Shown: positions 15,634 through 20,634 of the stretch, in pieces | Position numbering within the stretch: the first letter of the stretch is position 1 | Layout of the letters: each line of letters begins with the position of its first letter | Source of the DNA: Hungatella sp. UBA3048 | Lineage (GTDB): Bacteria; Bacillota; Clostridia; Lachnospirales; Lachnospiraceae | Reading direction: 5' to 3' | Assembly: GCA_002367105.1 (NCBI GenBank) | Contig: DFCS01000034.1 | Span: 1-20,634, forward strand | DNA: 20,634 nucleotides | The notes under the pieces: model-generated | What the model saw: only the letters and a program-made list of their open reading frames with translations | Database searches by the model: none | What the model was told of the DNA's origin: nothing | Program-made: the position numbers and the translations under genes

Positions 15634-16974
15634 ATGAAAAAGCATTTAAAATTGATGGCTGTATTATCCGCTGCCGGTGTTTTAACCGTCGCAGCTCCAG
15701 AGCTGGGCTTAATCAGCACAGCAGCCACCGCCTATGCTAAAGTACTCGGCTGGGTTGAGGAAAACGGAAGCTGGAAATTTTATGAAGATAATGACAGCTA
15801 CGTAACCGATTCCTGGAAAAAGCGCGGCGAAGACTGGTACTACTTAAACGAGGACGGCAATGTCGCCATTAATACACAAATCGATGAATATTACGTAGAT
15901 GAAAGCGGGAAAAGGGTTTCTGACAAATGGATTTCCATGACCAATGAAAACTTCTGGGATTCAGCTGATGCCCCTGAGTTTTTATGGCACTACTATGGAA
16001 AAAACGGTAAGGAAGTTGTTTCCAAGTGGCAGAAAATCAACGATAATTTATACTACTTCAATGACCAGGGTGAAATGCAGACCGGAAAGATTGAGATTGA
16101 AGGAAGTATTTATTATTTAGGACAAGAGAGTGACGGCGTTATGAAGACAGGCTGGATCGAGCTTGAAAATGACTCCGATGATCTTGATGAAACCCAATCT
16201 TGGTACTATTTTGATAAGAGCGGCCGTATGGTAGATAACCAAGTCGACAAAAAGATCGATGGAAACTATTATACCTTTGTAAACGGAATCATGCAGACAG
16301 GCTGGTACAAGCTTCCTGTTACTGCAACCGAATCCGAAGCAACCGCTGATGCAGCTACAGCAGCTGGATACCAGTACTATGATCCAGAGAATGGTGCACG
16401 GGTTAACGGTTGGAAGGTAATCGAAGGTATTGAAGGACTCAGCGAAGAGGGAGAGACCTATAATTTCTATTTCAAGAACGGTGCTCCTACCTGCGCAGCA
16501 AATGGTCTTGAATTATTTACCATTGATTCCAAAAAATATGCATTCAATACTAAGGGAGAAATGCAGACCGGACTGAAAGTTATCAACTTAGAAGACGGCG
16601 GTATCGCCAATTTCTACTTTGGAACTGACGGTGCTATGACTACCGGAAAGCAGACAGTTTACAATGAAGATCTGGATGAGGATCAGGTATGGTTCTTCCA
16701 GACAGAAGGTACTAACAAAGGACAGGGAGTTCACGGTGTCCGTGATAACGTCCTGTATGAATATGGCTTAAGAAAAGAAGCTGATGCCGACTTAAAGGTT
16801 GCTCCTATTTCCTTTGAAGGCAATCAGTATCTGGTAAATGCCAGCGGTTCCCTCCAAAAAGCAACTTCCTCTTCTAAGTCAGCTACAAAGCCAGAACTTG
16901 GAGCAGGATATAAGGATTATAAGGATTCCAATGACAAAGTATGGATTGTCGATGTAAACGGCATTATCCAGTAA
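15634..16974 (+). CDS. Secreted cell-wall-binding repeat protein (choline-binding-like repeats)
   Basis: A 446-residue exported protein. A signal peptide (MKKHLK, hydrophobic core to about 28) ends with AYA, so cleavage is likely after residue 35. The rest is a series of imperfect aromatic-glycine repeats of the type GW-xxx-WYY-x-DxxGxMxTG, for example at about 38-75, 118-150, 158-200, 210-224, 245-262, 300-315 and 325-340. These bind wall polymers in choline-binding and toxin proteins. No catalytic domain is seen, so it is probably structural or adhesive. The open frame extends 45 codons upstream, but I start at the ATG with AAGGAGAG 9 bases before it and the signal peptide directly after. 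It is transcribed away from the polysaccharide operon and may bind its product. Confidence 0.88.
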   Translation: MKKHLKLMAVLSAAGVLTVAAPELGLISTAATAYAKVLGWVEENGSWKFYEDNDSYVTDSWKKRGEDWYYLNEDGNVAINTQIDEYYVDESGKRVSDKWISMTNENFWDSADAPEFLWHYYGKNGKEVVSKWQKINDNLYYFNDQGEMQTGKIEIEGSIYYLGQESDGVMKTGWIELENDSDDLDETQSWYYFDKSGRMVDNQVDKKIDGNYYTFVNGIMQTGWYKLPVTATESEATADAATAAGYQYYDPENGARVNGWKVIEGIEGLSEEGETYNFYFKNGAPTCAANGLELFTIDSKKYAFNTKGEMQTGLKVINLEDGGIANFYFGTDGAMTTGKQTVYNEDLDEDQVWFFQTEGTNKGQGVHGVRDNVLYEYGLRKEADADLKVAPISFEGNQYLVNASGSLQKATSSSKSATKPELGAGYKDYKDSNDKVWIVDVNGIIQ

Positions 16975-17012
16975 AGTAAAACAAATTACAAAAGATTCAT
17001 CCGTTCAAACAT

Positions 17013-17050
17013 AAAGAGGTCCGCACGTTTGCCGCGTGCGGACCTCTTTT
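17013..17050 (+). terminator. Strong Rho-independent terminator after the wall-binding protein gene
   Basis: A 15-base stem (AAAGAGGTCCGCACG with its complement) and a 7-base loop end in TTTT, 38 bases past the stop codon. Confidence 0.93.
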
Positions 17051-17206
17051 ATGCATTCTGCACCAATTATCCGGGGGTTTTTGTATACCTTCTATAAACT
17101 TACAATTTTTTATATAATTTGTATCTTTTCGCGTTATAATTAAAATTATTTTACGTTATATATTATAGAGGTAGATTGTTTTTATGGTAAAAAAAGGAGG
17201 AGACCG

Positions 17207-17614
17207 ATGAGAGAACTGTCCGTGTACTATTGTCCCAAATGCGGCTACTATGGATATTATCAGCTTCAGCGGAACGCAGTTTGCCCCAAGTGCAGGGAGG
17301 ATATGATAACCTTATCCATCAGTTATCAAGATTTTATGGATCTCTCCTGCGAAGCTAGGGACGAATTGCTTTCCACCCATATTATCGCCACATCCTCTCC
17401 CTATGTCCGACGACTGCTGGCGCCGCACAAGGTCAATAACAACCGGGAGATCATCGCCCGTATGGGGGATCGCATTACTGAATTAGAAATAGAAAATGAA
17501 AAGCTGAATAAAACTATTGAATGGATGCACCAAACAATATGGGAACTGATGCGCAAGACCAAAGGATTAGATCCCGGTAACGAAGATACTTCCAAAACCG
17601 GGATCGATCCCTGA
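17207..17614 (+). CDS. Small zinc-ribbon protein with C-terminal coiled coil, function unknown
   Basis: A 135-residue soluble protein, not recognised as a named family. Residues 9-29 form a zinc ribbon with two knuckles (CPKCG at 9-13, CPKC at 26-29). A middle section of about 40-80 follows. A coiled-coil helix at about 85-117 contains ELEIENEKLNKTIEWMHQ. The start is very well supported by AAAAAAGGAGGAGACCG directly upstream. It faces a convergent 49-residue gene whose single helix shares the core ENEKLxKxI and a QT pair, so the two proteins may dimerise. The stop codon lies inside a long hairpin shared with that gene. The 150 bases upstream are very AT-rich with several TATAAT-like boxes but no clear -35. 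Confidence 0.8.
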   Translation: MRELSVYYCPKCGYYGYYQLQRNAVCPKCREDMITLSISYQDFMDLSCEARDELLSTHIIATSSPYVRRLLAPHKVNNNREIIARMGDRITELEIENEKLNKTIEWMHQTIWELMRKTKGLDPGNEDTSKTGIDP

Positions 17615-17664
17615 TTGGGATACTCCCGGGAGTGCCCCCGCCCTCCCCGGCTATCCCTAATCAG
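17611..17664. other. GC-rich hairpin spanning both convergent stop codons
   Basis: CTGATTGGGATA (17611-17622) pairs with TATCCC-T-AATCAG (17652-17664), leaving one bulged T. Inside lies a second palindrome, ACTCCCGGGAGT (17622-17633). The TGA of the plus-strand gene is in the left arm and the stop of the minus-strand gene is in the right arm. Neither side has a T run, so it is not a typical terminator, though it may slow polymerase or protect both 3' ends. A further palindrome, GGGATCGATCCC, lies next to it at 17600-17611. Confidence 0.7.
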
Positions 17665-17810
17665 GCAACCTCGTCAACGCATATGTAACGACCTATTAAT
17701 CTGTTAAGCGTCTGATTTAACCTTTTAATCACTTTATGGAGTTTTTCATTCTCTTCCATAAGCCTTTCATTCTCAATCTCTATAATCCTTAGCTTCTCAG
17801 CGTCTGTCAT
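17661..17810 (-). CDS. 49-residue coiled-coil protein, function unknown
   Basis: A very small, almost wholly helical protein: MTDAEKLRII, then heptad-like ENERLMEENEKLHKVIKRL and NQTLNRLIGRY. The frame is open for 34 more codons upstream, but the ATG at 17808-17810 has a perfect AAGGAGGG 8 bases before it and a promoter at the right distance. It resembles the C-terminal helix of the convergent zinc-ribbon protein, with about 10 identities over 22 positions by eye. It might act as an antagonist or partner by forming a mixed coiled coil. Nothing in the sequence reveals a catalytic role. Confidence 0.7.
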   Translation of the reverse strand: MTDAEKLRIIEIENERLMEENEKLHKVIKRLNQTLNRLIGRYICVDEVA

Positions 17811-17846
17811 ATAGAAAACCCTCCTTTTTTTGCTTTTCTTGTAATC

Positions 17847-17875
17847 ACTATAAGCCGTTTTTGTTTGTTTGAAAA
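17847..17875 (-). promoter_or_regulatory. Promoter of the 49-residue coiled-coil gene
   Basis: On the minus strand TTTTCA (17870-17875) and TATAGT (17847-17852) are separated by exactly 17 bases, matching 4 of 6 and 5 of 6 consensus positions. The start site would be about 30 bases before the chosen ATG. Confidence 0.5.
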
Positions 17876-17912
17876 GCGAAACAAATCGCAATATTCGACA
17901 TTTTTTTGTCAT

Positions 17913-18185
17913 TCTTTAATAATTTAGCCATATTTTTTTCTAAAAAGAGGTAAAAATACAACATCTATTCATACTAATAAATAGGGATACAATATGTGCT
18001 GTAAGAGATTGTCGATAAAATTCGTGAAAAATTGGTCACATTTGATAACCTTTTAACGACTATAAGCAACAATTCATCTCATTTTTCTGATATCCAGGGT
18101 ACCTGTGCTCTAATAGAGGTTTATTAAGTTGGAGGAGATTTTGCAATCTGCAAGATGCTTTTGAAGGTTGCTTGGAATTTAGTAT
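17913..18185. other. AT-rich intergenic stretch without a recognisable gene
   Basis: No open frame with a ribosome site and family resemblance is found. A GGAGGAG at 18131-18137 is followed by a TTG that opens only 7 codons. A CTCTA-A-TAGAG palindrome at 18108-18118 overlaps a possible extended -10 (TGCTCTAAT) on the plus strand. A transcript from there to the hairpin at 18186-18224 would be about 100 bases. Confidence 0.5.
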
Positions 18186-18224
18186 AAAAAAGCAAGCGTA
18201 TAATCAAACATTACGCTTGCTTTT
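18186..18224 (-). terminator. Terminator of the MarR-pirin-nitroreductase operon
   Basis: AAAAGCAAGCGTA (18188-18200) pairs perfectly with TACGCTTGCTTTT (18212-18224) around an 11-base loop. The T run is longer on the minus strand (six T at 18186-18191), 28 bases past the nitroreductase stop. It may work in both directions. Confidence 0.9.
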
Positions 18225-18251
18225 CCAAATTAGAAATAGAATATAATTATA

Positions 18252-18824
18252 TTATTTTTCAATCTGAACTCGTTTTGATATATCTTCCTTCTCTTTTAAA
18301 TCAGGCTCTTTTACAATTCCTCCGAAAGGCATTTGGGCAATCAGCAGATAGCTTTCCGGCAAGTCAAACAGTTCGCGGACCTTCTGATCTATAACCGGGT
18401 TATAGTGCTGTAAGGAAGCGCCGATCCCTAATTCCCGCAGCCTGCTCCAGATGCTTATTTGAAGCATTGCACTGGACTGCATCGCCCAGGCTGGGAAATT
18501 GTCCGCATATAACGGAAACTGACCCTGTAATCCTTTTACGACCTCCTGATCGTAGTAATAAAGAATTGTACCCGCGCCAGCTTTAAAGCTATCGATTTTT
18601 TCTCTTGGGACCTGACCTCCGAAAGCGTCATAGATAGCGTCCCATAATAACTCCTGCTTTTCTTCTAACGCCACAACAACGCGGGAGCTTTTCATGTTAA
18701 AAGCATCGGGTACCAATTCTGTTAATTTTTCAATCTGTTCAATGACTTCTCCGGTATCAACGGGAATTTCTTTATTAATGTTGTAATAGCTTCTTCTCTT
18801 TTCTAATGATTCAATAATGCCCAT
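18252..18824 (-). CDS. Nitroreductase family protein (Frm2/CinD-like flavoprotein)
   Basis: A 190-residue single-domain nitroreductase that should bind FMN and reduce nitroaromatics, quinones or similar electrophiles with NAD(P)H. The N-terminal EKRRSYYNIN matches the FMN-phosphate-binding RRSxR/Y block. AFNMKSSRVVVAL at about 41-53 is typical of the Frm2/CinD subgroup. The C-terminal half has LRELGIGASLQHYNP and QMPFGGIVKEP, the second FMN-contact region. The length fits the subgroup. The start is set by AGGAGG 7 bases upstream. It lies 32 bases after the pirin gene with no terminator between, and is the last gene of an operon headed by a MarR regulator, which suggests induction by reactive or aromatic compounds. 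Confidence 0.92.
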   Translation of the reverse strand: MGIIESLEKRRSYYNINKEIPVDTGEVIEQIEKLTELVPDAFNMKSSRVVVALEEKQELLWDAIYDAFGGQVPREKIDSFKAGAGTILYYYDQEVVKGLQGQFPLYADNFPAWAMQSSAMLQISIWSRLRELGIGASLQHYNPVIDQKVRELFDLPESYLLIAQMPFGGIVKEPDLKEKEDISKRVQIEK

Positions 18825-18856
18825 TTTAATTCCTCCTGATCTAATTATATATTTTA

Positions 18857-19702
18857 TTAGTTATCATATGACATTTTCTTTTGTAAGAACGTTCCCTGAT
18901 TCAGTTCTGTAAAGGCTTTTTGCAATTCCGCTTTCGTATTCATTACAATGGGTCCTCCCCAGGCAATAGGCTCTCCCAGAGGCGTTGAGCTTATAAATAA
19001 TACCTGGGCTTTCTTCTCAGTGCTTTTTATCTCCACCTTGTCTCCAGAGGTAAGCTTTGCTGCTGTCTTCTCTCTCAACAGTTCGCCTCCGACAGAAACC
19101 TCTCCTGAAAGGGTAAAGATCATAACAGAACGGTTTGGATCCGTATCTAGGGAAATGGAAGCGTTAGGATCAAGATGGATATCGTAGTAATCCAGAGGAA
19201 GATATCTGCCCATGTATCCGTTACTGTCCTTATATTGCCCGGCAAGTAGTCTCAACTTTCCATTTTCAAGATTAATCTCTTCAATATCGTCATTTTTTAT
19301 GCTGTGGTAGGAAGGAGTGGTCATTTTATCCTTTGACGGTAAATTCAGCCACAGCTGTACTCCAAGCATTCGTTCTGATGCAGGTAGTTTCTCTTCATGC
19401 AGGATTCCGGAACCTGCTGTCATCCACTGGACTTCTCCGTCGGAAATAGAATCTTCATTTCCTAAACTGTCCCTATGAACCATCTGCCCGCGGTATACAT
19501 AACTGATTGTTTCAATACCCCTATGCGGGTGCATGGGGAATCCGGCTGTATAATCATCGGGATTTGTGCTGTCAAAGGAATCCAGCATTAAAATGGGGTC
19601 GTATTCTTCCATTGTTTCATTTCCTAATACCCTGACCAGGTTTACACCGGCACCGTCCTGGGTTCTAAAGCCTCTAACCTGTCTTTTAATCTTTCTCTCC
19701 AT
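18857..19702 (-). CDS. Pirin family protein
   Basis: A 281-residue bicupin. Bacterial pirins bind iron or another metal; some act as quercetin 2,3-dioxygenases and others have regulatory roles. The N-terminal cupin holds the metal ligands His58 and His60 in MHPHRGIETISY and His102 and Glu104 in GSGILHEEK, the classic pirin spacing. The C-terminal pirin domain spans about 150-275, including GEPIAWGGPIVMNT near the end, which is also typical. The start codon lies inside the MarR gene (17-base overlap), with GGAG about 10 bases upstream, so translation is probably coupled to the regulator. The pairing with MarR and a nitroreductase supports a role in oxidative or electrophile stress rather than growth on flavonoids, but the substrate is not shown. 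Confidence 0.94.
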   Translation of the reverse strand: MERKIKRQVRGFRTQDGAGVNLVRVLGNETMEEYDPILMLDSFDSTNPDDYTAGFPMHPHRGIETISYVYRGQMVHRDSLGNEDSISDGEVQWMTAGSGILHEEKLPASERMLGVQLWLNLPSKDKMTTPSYHSIKNDDIEEINLENGKLRLLAGQYKDSNGYMGRYLPLDYYDIHLDPNASISLDTDPNRSVMIFTLSGEVSVGGELLREKTAAKLTSGDKVEIKSTEKKAQVLFISSTPLGEPIAWGGPIVMNTKAELQKAFTELNQGTFLQKKMSYDN

Positions 19703-20120
19703 TCATTTCATCTCCAAACTTTTTTAATAAAATTGCCAATTGTTCTTTTTCTTCATCAGTCCAATGAGCCATTAGCTCAATAATCCTGGCTTCATTTCTT
19801 GGGTAAACCTGACCAATCAACTCCTGTCCCTGAGATGTGATATGGAGAATGCATCGCCTCTTATCCTTGCTGTCCGCTTTCCTTATAAGATACCCTCTTT
19901 TCTCAAGGTTATTTATTATAAGAGGAATGGTTCCGCTGGAACTTAGAATTTTTTCCTGTACCTGACCGATGGTCATGTCTCCTTTGTGGTACAACGCTTC
20001 TAATACGGCAAATTGTCCCATGGTAAGATTGTACTCTGAAAAAATCTTGGTTGATTGGCGGTCAATATAGTTTACGGCCCGATGGAGGCCTATTAGGATT
20101 TTTAACTCTGTCTTTGCCAT
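19686..20120 (-). CDS. MarR family transcriptional regulator
   Basis: A 144-residue winged-helix repressor. The dimer helices are at about 1-30 and 115-140. The DNA-binding core at about 32-100 has QFAVLEALYHKGDMTIGQVQEKI, the recognition helix SSGTIPLIINNLEKRGYL and the wing DSKDKRRCILHIT. No cysteine suited to redox sensing is obvious in the DNA-binding core; the one in the wing (RRCIL) could be tested. It heads the operon with pirin and nitroreductase and is probably autorepressed, since a palindrome lies between the promoter boxes. The start has AGGAGA 6 bases upstream. The ligand is unknown; quinones, phenols or nitro compounds fit the neighbours. Confidence 0.94.
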   Translation of the reverse strand: MAKTELKILIGLHRAVNYIDRQSTKIFSEYNLTMGQFAVLEALYHKGDMTIGQVQEKILSSSGTIPLIINNLEKRGYLIRKADSKDKRRCILHITSQGQELIGQVYPRNEARIIELMAHWTDEEKEQLAILLKKFGDEMNGEKD

Positions 20121-20137
20121 TGCTTCTCCTATATAAT

Positions 20138-20169
20138 CTCTATGTAGTTATATATTACTCTATGTAGAG
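20138..20169. promoter_or_regulatory. Probable MarR operator with two sites
   Basis: CTCTATGTAGAG (20158-20169) is a palindrome with 5-base arms, and CTCTATGTAG recurs at 20138-20147. The start-to-start distance is 20 bases, about two helical turns. The first site fills the promoter spacer and the second overlaps the expected transcription start. This is inferred from layout only. Confidence 0.6.
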
Positions 20170-20180
20170 ATAAATTGCAA
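20152..20180 (-). promoter_or_regulatory. Promoter of the MarR-pirin-nitroreductase operon
   Basis: On the minus strand TTGCAA (20175-20180) and TAATAT (20152-20157) lie 17 bases apart, each matching 4 of 6 consensus positions, with the start codon about 32 bases past the -10. Confidence 0.55.
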
Positions 20181-20305
20181 GGGTTTTTTTATTTATATAT
20201 GTATATGGTAATTGCATGTGATTTACTTCGCAATGCTTTTTCACGATTAATCTAGAATTGCCTAATCGCTTGGCGATAGACCGCAGGGATCCACCCTAGT
20301 ATGGA

Positions 20306-20629
20306 GTGTGCGGATTTGAGAGTATAAATGCTCTGCTAGAAGCATATGAATTGGTCAACGCCGAAAAATATGAGCGTTCCGGAGAGCATCAAGGGTACCG
20401 ACCTGGTTATCAAAGAAATCTGGTTACTACATCAGGTGAGGTGAAACTCAACGTACCAAAGCTTAATAGAATTCCTTTTGAAACTGCTATTAGTGAACGT
20501 TATCGTAGGAGAGAATGTTCTGTTGAAGAAGCACTCATCGAAATGTATCTTGTCGGTGTATCAGCGCTCCGTGCGGAAGATATCACCGAAGCCCTTTGGG
20601 GAACTAAAGTTTATACCGGGCCAAGATAG
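20306..20629 (+). pseudogene. IS256-family transposase fragment (Mutator type)
   Basis: The frame encodes the N-terminal third of an IS256-like transposase. EAYELVNAEKYERS, GYRPGYQRNLVTTSGEVKL, VPKLNRIPFETAI and EALIEMYLVGVSALRAEDITEALWG are family blocks. It stops at TAG just after WGTKV, where the family continues with the catalytic domain, so the DDE residues are absent from this frame. There is an in-frame stop at 20297 and no ribosome site, so the beginning is also missing (start would be a GTG). No terminal inverted repeat is recognisable. The window ends 5 bases later, so a frameshift continuing beyond it cannot be excluded. Confidence 0.75.
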
Positions 20630-20634
20630 TATTG

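Noticed and set aside
18131..18180. A short gene after the GGAGGAG motif
   Set aside because: The properly spaced TTG opens only 7 codons and the next ATG only 10, with no recognisable product.

Overview
The window looks like chromosomal DNA of a low-to-mid GC, Gram-positive, Clostridia-type anaerobe, most likely a Lachnospiraceae member of the Lacrimispora/Clostridium type. This is inferred from strong GGAGG ribosome sites, Rho-independent terminators, an LCP cell-wall ligase, choline-binding-type wall repeats and a clostridial NADP-dependent secondary alcohol dehydrogenase. No rRNA, tRNA, CRISPR array or prophage was seen.

Region 1 (about 114-15426, minus strand) is an exopolysaccharide or wall-glycopolymer locus. 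It appears to be transcribed from an extended -10 promoter at about 15400 down to a terminator at 1752-1805, roughly 13.6 kb. In transcription order it encodes a TPP-dependent acetolactate-synthase-like enzyme, an extended SDR, a sugar C-methyltransferase, a secondary alcohol dehydrogenase, three GT2-type glycosyltransferases (one polyprenyl-phosphate type, one with two GT domains, one single), a polyprenyl-phosphate sugar-1-phosphate transferase, and an LCP ligase. The first four probably build an unusual branched or C-methylated deoxysugar. The transferases assemble a lipid-linked glycan and the LCP protein attaches it to the wall. No flippase, polymerase or nucleotide-sugar synthesis gene is present, so the pathway needs partners elsewhere. 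A separately transcribed HtrA protease follows.

The most unusual part is the roughly 340-nt untranslated leader of this operon (15051-15391). From 5' to 3' it holds a compact three-way-junction fold with a GAAA tetraloop, five tandem 19-nt repeats, and a 67-nt stretch with 30 C and 2 G. No intrinsic terminator is visible in it. This fits an operon-scale control device (processive antitermination or Rho-dependent attenuation), but that is inference.

Region 2 (15559-18224) starts with a divergent gene for a secreted protein made only of wall-binding repeats, closed by a strong terminator. A convergent pair of small genes follows: a zinc-ribbon/coiled-coil protein and a 49-residue coiled-coil protein with a related helix. 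Their stop codons lie in the two arms of one shared hairpin.

Region 3 (18252-20180, minus strand) is a MarR regulator-pirin-nitroreductase operon, probably for electrophile or quinone stress. A palindromic operator sits between its -35 and -10 boxes. Region 4 (20306 to the end) is a broken IS256-family transposase fragment.
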